NCBI RefSeq assembly: GCF_900115805.1
Contig: NZ_FOXU01000003.1
Span: 248,001-312,000 of the forward strand
Length of the DNA stretch: 64,000 nt
DNA from: Psychrobacillus psychrotolerans
GTDB lineage: Bacteria; Bacillota; Bacilli; Bacillales_A; Planococcaceae
Direction of reading: 5' to 3'
Under the pieces are notes generated by a model, which was not told where the DNA came from, did not search any database, and was given only the letters and a program-made list of their open reading frames with translations. The translations under genes and the position numbers were made by a program. Position 1 is the first letter of the stretch, and every line of letters begins with the position of its first letter. Shown here piece by piece: positions 46,711-58,337 of the stretch.

Positions 46711-46825
46711 GTGATTTCCGTTACAGGTGGGCGCGTTTCGCGGGGTGAGCGATGAGCTATCACCGTCGCTAGAGCGTCGCTGTGATAGCTCATCTGTCTC
46801 ACTCATCCCGCAGAAGTCGCCACCT
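46711..46825. repeat. Palindromic repeat family A, copy 2
   Basis: This is an elongated imperfect palindrome. The inner arms are GAGCTATCAC / GTGATAGCTC; outer blocks CGGGG / CCCG and AGGTGGGCG / CGCCACCT close it. The left 85 bases match the copy at 35898-35982. It is non-coding and more GC-rich than its surroundings. Confidence 0.85.
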
Positions 46826-47081
46826 TTCACTTCAATCAATTATGTAGGTAGTACTCAACAACAAGATAGAGCATAGCTTATCGTTTGGATAAAAAGAGTA
46901 GTCAAAAGTTAATCTAGGGATTAAACAGTCTGCGTAGTATTGGGCTATTATTCCGTAACGTAGAATGTAGAAAATGGATTTCCTTTGATATGAGTCCCTT
47001 TCAGCCTTACTTATTTTAAGATGAAACATATATATTTAGGCGGTTTTATATCCAATTATCCGATCAGATTGAGTGGATCTA
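46826..47081. other. Intergenic stretch with no supported feature
   Basis: No convincing ORF, RNA or promoter was found between the two repeat elements. Confidence 0.5.
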
Positions 47082-47208
47082 ATTGATTGGAGCGCAGTGT
47101 GACGACTCCAGTGGGAACAGCGCGAGCTGAAGACCCTGGACTGAGCGGAGCGAGGGAAGCGGCTGAAGCCGTGCCCACGGAAAGCGTCCGCTCTTCGCTC
47201 CAATCAAT
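47082..47208. repeat. 127-bp GC-rich repeat element B with 13-bp terminal inverted repeats
   Basis: ATTGATTGGAGCG at the left end is the exact complement of CGCTCCAATCAAT at the right end. The interior (GACTCCAGTGGGAAC, GCGAGCTGAAGACCC, CCGTGCCCACGGAAAGCG) resembles GC-rich dispersed repeats of Bacillaceae. A short ORF crossing it is not credible. Confidence 0.8.
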
Positions 47209-47262
47209 GGACTATCTACGCTTATATTTTTTAAGGACTGGGCGCCTTTATGCCCGATTATC

Positions 47263-48552
47263 TCATTTTTTTTCTAATTTAAAATTCTCTAATCTTTTGT
47301 AAATAGCAGCCAATCGTTTTTCTTCACCAGCCTCGATCGGTTTATAGAAAGAACTTCCTACTAAATTGTCTGGCAAATAGGTTTGATTGACCCAACCCCC
47401 AAACGTCCCGATTTTATAATTATGCGGATAAATATATCCACCATGTCCTAAATCTGCAGCTCCTGCATAATGTGTATCTTTCAAATGACTTGGAATATCA
47501 CCTGTTTTCCCCTGATGAATACTTGCTATTGCCGCATCTAAAGCAGAATATGCAGAATTGGATTTCTCCGACAGACACATGAGTACTATTGCGTTAGCTA
47601 ATGGTATTCTTGCTTCAGGTAAGCCTAAACGTTCAGCTGATTGAATAGCGGCTAAAACTTGAGGTCCTACGGATGGATTAGCTAGGCCGATGTCTTCATA
47701 GCTCATCACGAGTAAACGTCTGGATACGGCTACTAAATCACCGTTTTCCAATAGATGTGCCAAATAGTATAGGGCCGCATCAGTATCGCTCCCACGGACA
47801 GATTTCTGTAAAGCTGACAGTAGGTTGTAAAAATGAGAACCTTTTTTATCCCCAAAAACTCCTACACGATCCACAAGACTTTTCAATGTGGAATCCTCCA
47901 CAATGGTTACACCATTTTCTTCAAAACTTGCAAAAATAGTAGATTCTAAAAGAGTTAAAGCTTTTCTGGCATCTCCGTTTGCTGAATCGGCTATGAGTTT
48001 TCTTTGTTGCTCTGTTATTTGAATGTTCTGTTGACCAAGTCCTTTTATGTTATCTTCCAAAGCTCTCATTAAAAGTAAATCTATATCATCGGTTGTTAGT
48101 CTTTTGAGTTGTTTGATCTCTCCACAACGTGACCTGATCGCAGGGTTTACATCATGATAGGGATTTTCTGTTGTTGCACCGATTAAAATAATCGATCCAT
48201 TTTCCACGTGGGGAAGCAATGTATCCTGTTGTAACTTGTTAAAACGATGAATTTCGTCTAAGAACAAAATAACTTTTCCGCTAATACGTGCATCAGCTAC
48301 TACATCTTCTACGTCTTTTTTTCCAGCTTTAGTGGCATTCAACGCAACAAAGGGTAATTTTGTCGTACCTGCAATAGCAAATGCAAGAGATGTTTTGCCA
48401 ACTCCAGGATCGCCGTATAAAAGCATAGAGGGAACATGTCCGTTTTTTATCATTTTATATAAAGCTGTGTTTTCTCCAATAACATGCTGTTGTCCAGCTA
48501 GTTCATCAATAGTTTGAGGTCTCATCCGATATGCTAAAGGTTCATTTTGCAA
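47263..48552 (-). CDS. rarA: Replication-associated recombination protein A (RarA/MgsA)
   Basis: This is an AAA+ ATPase of 429 residues acting at stalled forks. Walker A is YGDPGVGKTSLA, Walker B is LFLDEIHRFNK, sensor 1 is GATTENP and the C-terminal tetramerisation region includes MSYEDIGLANPS. The start is TTG (48552) with AAGGAGAG upstream. An out-of-frame ATG nearby does not fit. Confidence 0.95.
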   Translation of the reverse strand: MQNEPLAYRMRPQTIDELAGQQHVIGENTALYKMIKNGHVPSMLLYGDPGVGKTSLAFAIAGTTKLPFVALNATKAGKKDVEDVVADARISGKVILFLDEIHRFNKLQQDTLLPHVENGSIILIGATTENPYHDVNPAIRSRCGEIKQLKRLTTDDIDLLLMRALEDNIKGLGQQNIQITEQQRKLIADSANGDARKALTLLESTIFASFEENGVTIVEDSTLKSLVDRVGVFGDKKGSHFYNLLSALQKSVRGSDTDAALYYLAHLLENGDLVAVSRRLLVMSYEDIGLANPSVGPQVLAAIQSAERLGLPEARIPLANAIVLMCLSEKSNSAYSALDAAIASIHQGKTGDIPSHLKDTHYAGAADLGHGGYIYPHNYKIGTFGGWVNQTYLPDNLVGSSFYKPIEAGEEKRLAAIYKRLENFKLEKK

Positions 48553-48641
48553 AATGATCTCTCCTTTTTCGTACGTTTGTTCTTTTATTATATAGAAGAT
48601 TGTCTAAAAAGTCATTTTGAAGTCGATATAGTGTGTAATTA

Positions 48642-48650
48642 TGCTATACT
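48642..48650 (+). promoter_or_regulatory. Extended -10 promoter of cymR
   Basis: TGCTATACT is an extended -10. No -35 with standard spacing is evident. The cymR start is 38 bases downstream. Confidence 0.5.
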
Positions 48651-48687
48651 AGGGAAAGAATTTTTTAATCTTATGAGGTGAATTATA

Positions 48688-49110
48688 TTGAAATTTTCAA
48701 CAAAAGGAAGATACGGTTTAACAATTATAGTAGCTCTAGGAAAGCAGTACGGAGAAGGTCCGATTGCACTTAGACAAATTGCTGCTGAATATAATTTATC
48801 TGAAGCGTATTTAGAGCAAATTGTATCACCTCTTAGAAACGCAGGAATAGTGAAGAGTGTAAGAGGGGCATACGGTGGTTATATGCTTTCAAAAACACCT
48901 AGTGAAATAACTGCAGGAGATGTTATTCGCGTTTTGGAAGGACCAATTCAAATCGTTGAGGGAATTGAAGAGGAAGCCCCGCCACAGCGTGAGTTGTGGA
49001 TGCGTATTCGAGACGCTGTAAAAAATGTGCTAGATACAACTACAATAGAAGATTTAGCAAAATATACGGAAGAAAATCCAGAGAACCCTGGATATATGTT
49101 TTATATATAA
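48688..49110 (+). CDS. cymR: Rrf2-family cysteine metabolism repressor CymR
   Basis: This is a 140-residue winged-helix regulator (KFSTKGRYGLTIIVALG, SEAYLEQIVSPLRNAGIVKSVRGAYGGYML). It has no cysteines, so it cannot hold an Fe-S cluster as IscR does, which fits CymR. CymR works with CysK to sense O-acetylserine. The start is TTG after ATGAGGTGA. It lies upstream of the cysteine desulfurase, as in B. subtilis. Confidence 0.93.
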   Translation: MKFSTKGRYGLTIIVALGKQYGEGPIALRQIAAEYNLSEAYLEQIVSPLRNAGIVKSVRGAYGGYMLSKTPSEITAGDVIRVLEGPIQIVEGIEEEAPPQRELWMRIRDAVKNVLDTTTIEDLAKYTEENPENPGYMFYI

Positions 49111-49120
49111 GGAGTTTATA

Positions 49121-50251
49121 ATGACTAGAATATATTTGGATCATGCAGCCACATCACCAATGGCCGAGGAAGTAATCGAAGTCTATACAGCTGAAATGAA
49201 AGAAGTGTTTGGTAATCCATCTAGTATTCATCAAACTGGAAGAAAAGCCAGAAAAAAAGTCGATGATGCAAGAACAATTTTAGCTAAAAGTATTGGAGCC
49301 CATGAAACAGAAATTACCATAACTAGTGGAGGCACAGAAGCAGATAATTACGCTGTTTTTGGAACTGCTTACGCTAGAAAAAACGAAGGTAAGCATATAA
49401 TTACAACTCAAATTGAGCATCATGCGGTTCTTCACGCTTGTGAACAGCTTGAAAAAGATGGTTTTGAAGTAACTTATCTTCCAGTCGATAAAAATGGATT
49501 GATCAGTATCAATGACTTGAAAAATTCACTAAGAGAAGATACTATTTTAGTTTCCGTTATGTATGCAAATAATGAGGTAGGGGTTATTCAACCAATCGTG
49601 GAAATTGGTGAATTATTGAAAGATCATCCTGCCTATTTCCATACAGATGCTGTTCAAGCATATGGTAGTTTATCTATTGACGTGATTACATCCCATATAG
49701 ATTTATTGAGTGTTTCCAGCCATAAGATAAATGGACCAAAAGGAATAGGTTTCTTATATCAAAGAAAAGGTATCTTGTTAAAACCTATTTTTTATGGAGG
49801 ACAGCAGGAACGAAAAAAACGGGCGGGTACCGAAAATGTACCGGCTATTGTTGCATTTGCAAAGGCAGTTCAATTGAAACAAGCAACTTTTACAAATGGC
49901 AACGTAGAATATAATCAGTTAAAACAAGTTTTTCTATCTGAATTGGAAAGACTTAAAGTTCCTTTTCAGGTTAATGGTTCTCAGGAATCAGTGCTTCCTC
50001 ATGTGCTAAATATTAGTATCCCTAATACAGATGTGGAAACTTTTTTAGTGCAATTAGATTTAGCTGGTATTGATGCTTCAAGTGGATCGGCTTGTACAGC
50101 AGGTTCTATCGATCCATCCCATGTACTAGTTGCGATGTATGGGGAAAGTACACCCGAGTTACGAAATTCGGTTCGTTTTAGCTTTGGATTGAATAATACG
50201 GAAGAACAAGTGTTGGAAGCGGCAAACAAAATAAGCAAGATAGTATTATAG
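49121..50251 (+). CDS. iscS: Cysteine desulfurase (IscS/NifS family, YrvO-like)
   Basis: This is a PLP enzyme of 376 residues. The PLP Lys is in SVSSHKINGPKGIGFLY, the catalytic Cys in SGSACTAGS, and the N-terminal DHAATSP motif is present. It is adjacent to mnmA and probably supplies sulfur for tRNA 2-thiouridine, as YrvO does in B. subtilis. A separate NifS for NAD synthesis is not found near niaR. Confidence 0.95.
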   Translation: MTRIYLDHAATSPMAEEVIEVYTAEMKEVFGNPSSIHQTGRKARKKVDDARTILAKSIGAHETEITITSGGTEADNYAVFGTAYARKNEGKHIITTQIEHHAVLHACEQLEKDGFEVTYLPVDKNGLISINDLKNSLREDTILVSVMYANNEVGVIQPIVEIGELLKDHPAYFHTDAVQAYGSLSIDVITSHIDLLSVSSHKINGPKGIGFLYQRKGILLKPIFYGGQQERKKRAGTENVPAIVAFAKAVQLKQATFTNGNVEYNQLKQVFLSELERLKVPFQVNGSQESVLPHVLNISIPNTDVETFLVQLDLAGIDASSGSACTAGSIDPSHVLVAMYGESTPELRNSVRFSFGLNNTEEQVLEAANKISKIVL

Positions 50252-50332
50252 AACAAACCCATCTAAAAGTTTAACTTCATTTAGTTTGAGTTTGTCTATT
50301 ACTACATGATGTTAAAGATTTTAGCGAAATGA

Positions 50333-51454
<1,122 letters not shown>

Positions 51455-51468
51455 CTGGAGGTAATATT

Positions 51469-52125
51469 ATGGATTACAATGAATTAGGAATTCAAGCTAT
51501 ACAAGAAGAAAATTATGAAAAAGCAGTAGAGCTTTTTACGAAAGCAATTGAAGAAAATCCAAATGAGGCAATTGGTTATATTAACTTTGGAAATCTTTTA
51601 TCGTCTATGAACGAAGATGAACGAGCAGAGAAGTTTTTCCAAAAAGCAATTACTTTAGATGAAGGTGCAGCAACAGCCTATTATAGTCTTGCAAATCTTT
51701 ACTATAATGCCGAGCGATTTGCGGAAGCTGCAAAGCTATATGAAAAAGCTATTGCGACTGGAATTGAAGGACCGGATGCCTACTATATGCTTGGGAAAAG
51801 TCTTGAAAAAGAAGGGCTAACAAAGCTTTCTCTACCATATTTACAAAGAGCTTCGGAGCTAGCTCCTGAAGATATACAAATTAAATTATCTTATGGTATT
51901 GCCCTTGCTAGTTTAGAGATGTTCGAACAAGCGGAACCTGTCTTTAAAGAAATAGTGCAGTTAGATGCCGAAAACGCAGATGCTCACTATAATCTGGGCG
52001 TATTATATGCAGTTTCAACTTCTGACACTGAAGCTGCTCTATCTCATTTAAAAGAAGCTTTTACTTTACAACCCAATTATGATCAAGCACGCTATGTGTA
52101 CGACATGATTTCCCTACGAAATTAA
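51469..52125 (+). CDS. TPR-repeat protein (YrrB-like)
   Basis: This is a 218-residue protein made of about six tetratricopeptide repeats (for example AVELFTKAIEENPNEAIGYINFGNLL and AEPVFKEIVQLDAENADAHYNLGVLY). It is a protein-interaction scaffold. The position between mnmA and recD2 matches B. subtilis yrrB; the partner is unknown. Confidence 0.92.
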   Translation: MDYNELGIQAIQEENYEKAVELFTKAIEENPNEAIGYINFGNLLSSMNEDERAEKFFQKAITLDEGAATAYYSLANLYYNAERFAEAAKLYEKAIATGIEGPDAYYMLGKSLEKEGLTKLSLPYLQRASELAPEDIQIKLSYGIALASLEMFEQAEPVFKEIVQLDAENADAHYNLGVLYAVSTSDTEAALSHLKEAFTLQPNYDQARYVYDMISLRN

Positions 52126-52146
52126 TGAAACTCTGGAGGCGGTAGT

Positions 52147-54570
52147 ATGACCAACGAAATAAATAATGAAAAGCAATTTATTACGGGTCGTCCTATCGTT
52201 TCGATTTTTCATAACCCTCAAAACTTATTCTCTATCATCAAATTGAAAATAAAATCCACTAACACTACATACACAGAAAAAGAAGTAATTGTATCTGGTT
52301 ATTTCCCTCCGTTAGTACTTGAAGAACCATACAAATTCATTGGTTATATTAAAAATCATCCGAAATATGGCGTGCAATTTCAAGTGGAAACATTCCAAAA
52401 AGAAGTACCAGCGACAGAACAAGGAATTATTCATTATCTTTCCAGTGATATGTTCACAGGGATTGGACGCAAAACTGCTGAACTAATTGTGAAAAAGCTA
52501 GGCACAAATGCCATTAACAAAATATTAGAGGACCCACAGGCCTTAGATGTAGTGCCTCGCCTTTCAGAAGATAAAAAAGTGACGCTACGTGCAGTTCTGG
52601 AACAAAATTTAGGCTTGGAAAAAGTAATGATTCAACTCAATGAATGGGGATTTGGTCCTCAGATTGCTATGAAAATATATCAAGCGTATCGAGAAGAAAC
52701 ACTTGCTGTGCTTACGAAGAATCCATTCCGTCTAATTGAAGAGGTAGAGGGAGTAGGTTTTGTTCGAGCAGATGAGCTTGGCTATAAATTAGGGATAAAA
52801 GGAAACCATCCAGATCGTATTAAAGCAGCAATCTACTATTTGCTTCAAACAGCTTCCTTAGGGGAAGGTCATGTATTTCTTTATGCAGAGCAATTATTGG
52901 AATCTGTTAAAAAACTACTAGAAAATGCTCAACATGAAGAAATTCCTTATGATGCAATTACTAAATGTTGCATTGAACTTGCAGAAGAAAATCGGATCGT
53001 CGGAGAAGTGAATCGTTTTTATATTCCGTCTTTATATTATTCGGAAGTTGGCATTGGATCCAAAATCGAAACCCTACTAGCCGAAAATGATACACATCAT
53101 CAGTTTCCTTTAGCCGAGATGAAAAAGCATCTTGGAGGTATCGAAGAACGTCTAGGTGTCCAATATGCTCCAACACAGATCAATGCGATTGAAACGGCAT
53201 TAAATGCAAGTATGACCTTACTTACTGGAGGTCCTGGTACGGGTAAAACTACGGTAGTTCGAGGAATCGTTGAACTATATGCAGAACTACATGGACTGTC
53301 TCTGGATCCAAAAGAATGGTTGAAAGACAAGAAACCATTTCCGGTAGTATTAGCCGCTCCTACGGGTAGAGCAGCCAAGCGTCTAAGTGAATCGACAGAC
53401 TTGCCAGCCATGACTATTCACCGACTATTAGGCTTTACTGGTCAAGAGGATTCGGATGTGGAAGGAAAAGAAATCGAAGGCAAACTAATTATTATTGATG
53501 AAACTTCTATGTTAGATACATGGTTAGGACATCAACTCTTAAAAGCAATTCCAAAAGATGCTCAAGTTATTTTTGTAGGAGACCAAGATCAACTTCCGCC
53601 AGTAGGACCAGGTCAGGTATTAAAGGATTTACTTGCCTCCAATCGAATCCCTACTGTAGAACTAAAGGATATTTATCGCCAGGCTGAAGGATCATCGATT
53701 ATAGAACTTGCTCATGAGATGAAACAAGGAACGGTTCCCGCATCCTTATTAGACAAAACAAAGGATCGTTCGTTCATCAAGGCTTCTACAGAGCAAATCC
53801 CAAAAGTAGTCGAGCAAGTACTGAAAAGTGCATTATCCAAAGGACTTTCCATTCGAGATATGCAAGTATTAGCTCCTATGTATAGAGGTCCTGCAGGTAT
53901 TGACGCGCTTAATAAAATGATTCAAGAAATGGTCAACCCTAATACGGATGGAAAACGAAAAGAAATGATTTTTGGGGAAACTATTTATCGTATTGGGGAT
54001 AAGGTACTTCAACTCGTCAATCAACCAGAAAGTCATGTATTTAATGGCGATATGGGAGAAGTTATTAGTATATTTAAAGCTGCAGAAACAGTCGAGAAAA
54101 AAGAGATGCTAATTGTGTCTTTTGATGGTAATGAAGTAACCTATGAAAAAAATGATTTAAATCAGCTGACACTTGCTTATTGCTGCTCCGTTCATAAGTC
54201 ACAAGGTAGTGAATTTCAAACGGTTATTATGCCTATCACGAGAAGCTATATGAAAATGTTAAGACGAAATTTACTGTATACAGGAATTACGCGCGCTAAA
54301 AACTTCCTTATTCTTTGTGGAGACCCAGAAGTATTTAAGTTTGGAGTAGAGCGAACGGATGACCTTCAGCGATTGACTACATTGAAAGATCGTTTAACGC
54401 ATACAGAAGAAGCAGAACCCGCAGAAGAGAAAGAGTTAAAAAGTGATACTGAAACTAGAGCGAATCAAACAGATTTGACCTATTTAACTGCAGAGAATTA
54501 TCATGTAGTTGACCCTCTAATAGGGATGAATGGTGTTACTCCGTATCAATTTATGGACACAGACAATTGA
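52147..54570 (+). CDS. recD2: RecD2-type 5'-3' DNA helicase
   Basis: This is a superfamily 1B helicase of 807 residues. An N-terminal OB and helix-hairpin-helix region (about 1-330) is followed by motif I GGPGTGKTTVV, motif II IIDETSML, motif III VFVGDQDQLPPVGPG and motif VI LLYTGITRAKNFLIL. It acts without RecBC. The stop codon overlaps the alaS promoter. Confidence 0.95.
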   Translation: MTNEINNEKQFITGRPIVSIFHNPQNLFSIIKLKIKSTNTTYTEKEVIVSGYFPPLVLEEPYKFIGYIKNHPKYGVQFQVETFQKEVPATEQGIIHYLSSDMFTGIGRKTAELIVKKLGTNAINKILEDPQALDVVPRLSEDKKVTLRAVLEQNLGLEKVMIQLNEWGFGPQIAMKIYQAYREETLAVLTKNPFRLIEEVEGVGFVRADELGYKLGIKGNHPDRIKAAIYYLLQTASLGEGHVFLYAEQLLESVKKLLENAQHEEIPYDAITKCCIELAEENRIVGEVNRFYIPSLYYSEVGIGSKIETLLAENDTHHQFPLAEMKKHLGGIEERLGVQYAPTQINAIETALNASMTLLTGGPGTGKTTVVRGIVELYAELHGLSLDPKEWLKDKKPFPVVLAAPTGRAAKRLSESTDLPAMTIHRLLGFTGQEDSDVEGKEIEGKLIIIDETSMLDTWLGHQLLKAIPKDAQVIFVGDQDQLPPVGPGQVLKDLLASNRIPTVELKDIYRQAEGSSIIELAHEMKQGTVPASLLDKTKDRSFIKASTEQIPKVVEQVLKSALSKGLSIRDMQVLAPMYRGPAGIDALNKMIQEMVNPNTDGKRKEMIFGETIYRIGDKVLQLVNQPESHVFNGDMGEVISIFKAAETVEKKEMLIVSFDGNEVTYEKNDLNQLTLAYCCSVHKSQGSEFQTVIMPITRSYMKMLRRNLLYTGITRAKNFLILCGDPEVFKFGVERTDDLQRLTTLKDRLTHTEEAEPAEEKELKSDTETRANQTDLTYLTAENYHVVDPLIGMNGVTPYQFMDTDN

Positions 54571-54595
54571 CACAAGCCCATTTGTTTTTTATAAT
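54567..54595 (+). promoter_or_regulatory. Perfect-consensus sigma-A promoter of alaS
   Basis: TTGACA (54567-54572), exactly 17 bases, TATAAT (54590-54595). The -35 overlaps the recD2 stop codon. Transcription would start at about 54602, at the T-box. Confidence 0.88.
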
Positions 54596-54602
54596 CAATT
54601 GC

Positions 54603-54842
54603 ATATAGTAAAATGTTGACGGAGAAAGTACTAATTGTTATCTGACTAGAAATGGATTCCTTGGCTGAAAGAATTCACTGACCTAACAAATAGGAAAGCT
54701 ACTCCTGAGTGCAGTTAAAACCTGTCGTATGGCCGCGTTAAGGCTTCTTGAGAGACATAAGTAGAATTATCTACTGTGTAACTAGGGTGGTACCGCGAAA
54801 CAATAGCTTTCGTCCCTTTTTTAGGGATGAGGGCTTTTTTTA
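54603..54842 (+). promoter_or_regulatory. T-box riboswitch upstream of alaS
   Basis: The T-box sequence AGGGTGGTACCGCGA is at 54784-54798, followed by a terminator (GCTTTCGTCCCT paired with AGGGATGAGGGC, 54806-54834) and T7. The specifier is probably GCT (54743-54745), an Ala codon, in the loop before CTTGAGAG. Stem I begins with GGAGAAAGTA. Confidence 0.93.
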
Positions 54843-54925
54843 TTGTTTTGGTTTTTAGATATCACTTGTGAAGTGATTGGGATTACTCGCGGTCGAAGAA
54901 TACAAATTATTAGGAGGAACTAAAC

Positions 54926-57559
54926 ATGAAACAATTAACAGGTGCTCAAATTAGACAAATGTATTTAGACTTTTTTATCGAAAAAGGACATTCCCAGGAA
55001 CCATCAGCTCCACTTGTACCAATCAATGACCCGTCATTATTATGGATAAATAGTGGTGTAGCAACACTTAAAAAGTATTTTGATGGACGTGTAGTACCTG
55101 AAAATCCACGTATTACAAATGCGCAAAAGTCTATTCGTACAAATGATATTGAAAACGTTGGGAAGACAGCAAGACATCATACTTTCTTTGAAATGCTAGG
55201 CAACTTTTCTATTGGAGACTACTTTAAAAAAGAAGCGATCCAGTATGCATGGGAGTTTTTAACGGATGCAAAGTGGATGGCATTTGAACCAGAAAAATTA
55301 TCTATTACGATTCATCCCGAGGACGAAGAAGCATATAATATTTGGAAGGATGAAATTGGAATTCCGGAAGAGAGACTTATTCGTTTGGAAGGGAACTTCT
55401 GGGATATTGGGGAAGGTCCAAGTGGTCCGAACTCAGAGATTTTCTATGATCGTGGAGAAAGCTATGGTAATGACCTAAACGATCCTGAATTATATCCAGG
55501 TGGAGAGAACGACCGGTATTTAGAGATTTGGAATTTAGTGTTCTCTGAATTCAATCACAATCCAGATAATACGTATACTCCTTTACCAAAACAAAATATT
55601 GATACTGGTATGGGCCTAGAACGTATTACAAGCGTAGTACAAGATGTGCCAACAAACTTTGATACTGATTTGTTTATGCCAATTATCCGTCAAACTGAAC
55701 AGATTTCAGGTAAGTCATATCGTGCAAATGATGTGGATGATACGGCATTCAAAGTAATTGCTGACCATGTTCGTACAGTAGCTTTTGCTATTGGTGACGG
55801 TGCATTACCATCCAATGAAGGTAGAGGTTATGTCCTTAGAAGATTACTTCGTAGAGCAGTTCGTTTCGCGAAACAATTAGGGATTGAAAAACCATTCCTA
55901 CATGAGCTCGTTCCAGTAGTTGGAGAAATTATGCAAGACTTCTACCCAGAAGTAACAGAAAAACAAGATTTCATCATGCGGGTTATGAAAAATGAAGAAG
56001 AAAGATTCCATGAAACACTTCATGATGGCCTAGCTATATTGGAAAAGGTTATCGAGGAACAGCAATCAAAAGGGGAATCTTACATCCCAGGAACGACTAC
56101 TTTCACTCTATACGACACGTACGGTTTCCCAATTGAATTAACGGAAGAATATGCAGAAGAGGCGAATATGACCGTCGACCACGAAGGCTTCAAATCAGAA
56201 ATGGAAGCACAACGTTCTCGAGCTCGTGCAGCACGTCAAAATGTAGATTCTATGCAGGTACAGTCGGAAGTGTTTAGTAATTTACATGATGAAAGTGAAT
56301 TTGTTGGATACGATACGATGAGTGTTGCTACTAAAGTTACTTCGATTGTTCGTGATCAAGTATTAGTCAAATCAGCTCATGAAGGCGAAGAAGTTAAAGT
56401 AGTATTAACACAAACACCTTTCTACGCTGAAAGTGGCGGGCAAATTGCCGATCATGGAGTTATTCAAAATGATACATTTAAAGGATACGTAAAAGATGTG
56501 CAAAAAGCTCCCAATGGACAAAATCTCCACACAGTAGTTATTGAATCAGGAGAAATTATTACAGATGCAGAAGTAATGGCAACTGTAGATAATTCACTTC
56601 GTGGACATACGATTAAAAATCATTCTGCTACACATATTTTACATCAGGCGCTAAAAGACGTATTAGGAACGCATGTAAACCAAGCTGGTTCATATGTTGG
56701 TCCAGATCGTTTACGTTTTGACTTCTCTCATTTTGGACAAGTTACAAAAGAAGAAATTGAACAAATAGAACGTATAGTAAATGAAAAAGTGTGGGATAAT
56801 ATCCCGGTAGTTACCGGATTCCATAATATTGATGAAGCAAAACAAATGGGTGCAATGGCATTATTCGGTGAAAAATATGGTGATATAGTAAGAGTGGTGA
56901 AAATGGGAGATTTCTCATTAGAACTATGTGGTGGTATTCACGTCCAGAACACCTCTGAAATAGGAATCTTTAAAATCCTTTCTGAAAGTGGGATTGGAGC
57001 AGGAACAAGACGTATAGAAGCTGTAACTGGTAAAGGTGCTTTCGAAATATTAAAAGAAGAAGAGCAAATGTTAAATGAAGCAGCAAATTTACTAAAAGCA
57101 CAACCTAAAGATTTAGTGAATAAAGTTACTCAAACACTTCAAGAGCTAAAAAATGTTCAAAAAGACAATGAGTCTCTTTCAGCGAAAATTGCCAATAGCC
57201 AAGCTTCATCCGTTCTGTCATCGGCACAAAAAGTAAATGATATAACTGTATTATCCGTAAAAGTAGACGCTAAAGATAACAATCAATTACGCCAAATGAT
57301 GGATGATTTAAAACAAAAGCTAGAAAAAGCGGTAATTGTTTTAGGTGCAATCGATGGGGATAAAGTCATGATTACAGCAGGCGTAACAAAAGATATAGTT
57401 GGTGGTAACTATCATGCAGGGAATATCGTCAAACTAGTGGCAGAGCAATGTGGAGGTAAAGGTGGAGGTCGTCCGGACTTCGCAATGGCTGGTGCTAAAG
57501 ATACAAGTAAATTAGAAGTAGCTTTAAGTTCTGTAGTAGAATATATTAAATCTGTTTAA
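54926..57559 (+). CDS. alaS: Alanyl-tRNA synthetase
   Basis: This is a full-length synthetase of 877 residues: catalytic domain ([28 protein letters not shown]), tRNA-recognition domain, editing domain with HSATHILH and CGGIHV zinc ligands, and the C-Ala domain with [14 protein letters not shown]. The start follows AGGAGG. Confidence 0.98.
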   Translation: MKQLTGAQIRQMYLDFFIEKGHSQEPSAPLVPINDPSLLWINSGVATLKKYFDGRVVPENPRITNAQKSIRTNDIENVGKTARHHTFFEMLGNFSIGDYFKKEAIQYAWEFLTDAKWMAFEPEKLSITIHPEDEEAYNIWKDEIGIPEERLIRLEGNFWDIGEGPSGPNSEIFYDRGESYGNDLNDPELYPGGENDRYLEIWNLVFSEFNHNPDNTYTPLPKQNIDTGMGLERITSVVQDVPTNFDTDLFMPIIRQTEQISGKSYRANDVDDTAFKVIADHVRTVAFAIGDGALPSNEGRGYVLRRLLRRAVRFAKQLGIEKPFLHELVPVVGEIMQDFYPEVTEKQDFIMRVMKNEEERFHETLHDGLAILEKVIEEQQSKGESYIPGTTTFTLYDTYGFPIELTEEYAEEANMTVDHEGFKSEMEAQRSRARAARQNVDSMQVQSEVFSNLHDESEFVGYDTMSVATKVTSIVRDQVLVKSAHEGEEVKVVLTQTPFYAESGGQIADHGVIQNDTFKGYVKDVQKAPNGQNLHTVVIESGEIITDAEVMATVDNSLRGHTIKNHSATHILHQALKDVLGTHVNQAGSYVGPDRLRFDFSHFGQVTKEEIEQIERIVNEKVWDNIPVVTGFHNIDEAKQMGAMALFGEKYGDIVRVVKMGDFSLELCGGIHVQNTSEIGIFKILSESGIGAGTRRIEAVTGKGAFEILKEEEQMLNEAANLLKAQPKDLVNKVTQTLQELKNVQKDNESLSAKIANSQASSVLSSAQKVNDITVLSVKVDAKDNNQLRQMMDDLKQKLEKAVIVLGAIDGDKVMITAGVTKDIVGGNYHAGNIVKLVAEQCGGKGGGRPDFAMAGAKDTSKLEVALSSVVEYIKSV

Positions 57560-57583
57560 ACTTTTTCCAAAATAGGGTATACT
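57555..57583 (+). promoter_or_regulatory. Candidate promoter of ireB-ruvX-yrzB
   Basis: TTTAAA (57555-57560), 17 bases, TATACT (57578-57583), overlapping the alaS stop. Confidence 0.5.
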
Positions 57584-57637
57584 AATACAATAGGTACATT
57601 AGTTTACTCACTTAAAAAAGAAAGCGAGGTGCTGATC

Positions 57638-57904
57638 ATGAGCTCATTTGATAAAACGATGAAATTTAATTTCCCTGAAGAATCGATGGAACAAGAAGTA
57701 AAACATGTGATGGTACAAGTTCACTCTGCACTAGAAGAAAAAGGGTATAATTCTATCAATCAAATTGTAGGCTATTTATTGTCAGGTGATCCAGCTTATA
57801 TTCCTCGCCATCAAGATGCACGAAATATGATTCGAAAACTTGAACGAGATGAAATATTAGAAGAACTAGTAAAGTTCTATATTAAGAAAAATAATGAGGC
57901 TTAA
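57638..57904 (+). CDS. ireB: IreB family regulatory phosphoprotein (UPF0297, YrzL)
   Basis: This is an 88-residue protein beginning [14 protein letters not shown], with N-terminal Thr and Ser residues like those phosphorylated by the PASTA kinase in Enterococcus IreB. The ATG at 57638 is preceded by GCGAGGTG. It begins the conserved ireB-ruvX-yrzB operon and overlaps ruvX by one base. Confidence 0.92.
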   Translation: MSSFDKTMKFNFPEESMEQEVKHVMVQVHSALEEKGYNSINQIVGYLLSGDPAYIPRHQDARNMIRKLERDEILEELVKFYIKKNNEA

Positions 57905-58326
57905 TGATGCGAATTATGGGGTTAGATGTTGGTTCTCGTACTGTTGGAGTAGCAATCAGTGATGCATTTGGTTGGACTGCACAAGGTATAGAAACAATAA
58001 AAATACATGAAGAAAGCTTAGAGTTTGGTCTGGAACGAATTGATGAACTCGTAAAAGAGCATAATGTAACAGAATTTGTTGTTGGATTTCCAAAAAACAT
58101 GAATAATTCTATTGGTCCACGTGCTGAGGCATCCGAACAATATGCTAAGCTATTAACCGAGAAATATCATTTCCCAGTAACTTTATGGGATGAACGATTG
58201 ACAACGATGGCTGCAGAACGTATGTTAATAGATGCTGATGTGAGCCGTAAGAAGCGTAAGTTAGTGATCGACAAGATGGCCGCTGTAATGATTTTACAAG
58301 GCTTTCTTGATAGAAAAAATAGATGA
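57904..58326 (+). CDS. ruvX: Putative pre-16S rRNA nuclease / Holliday junction resolvase-like (YqgF, RuvX)
   Basis: This is an RNase H-fold protein of 140 residues with acidic motif [15 protein letters not shown], Glu in [11 protein letters not shown] and LWDERLTT. The family acts in 16S rRNA 5' end maturation. A second ATG immediately follows the first (57907); either may be used. Confidence 0.94.
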   Translation: MMRIMGLDVGSRTVGVAISDAFGWTAQGIETIKIHEESLEFGLERIDELVKEHNVTEFVVGFPKNMNNSIGPRAEASEQYAKLLTEKYHFPVTLWDERLTTMAAERMLIDADVSRKKRKLVIDKMAAVMILQGFLDRKNR

Positions 58327-58337
58327 GGTGACTACAA

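Noticed and set aside
47082-47208. Insertion sequence
   Set aside because: There is no transposase and the element is only 127 bp; it is reported as a small repeat element instead.
47087-47302. 71-residue ORF across repeat B
   Set aside because: It lies on a non-coding palindromic repeat and runs into the rarA 3' end; composition is that of the repeat.
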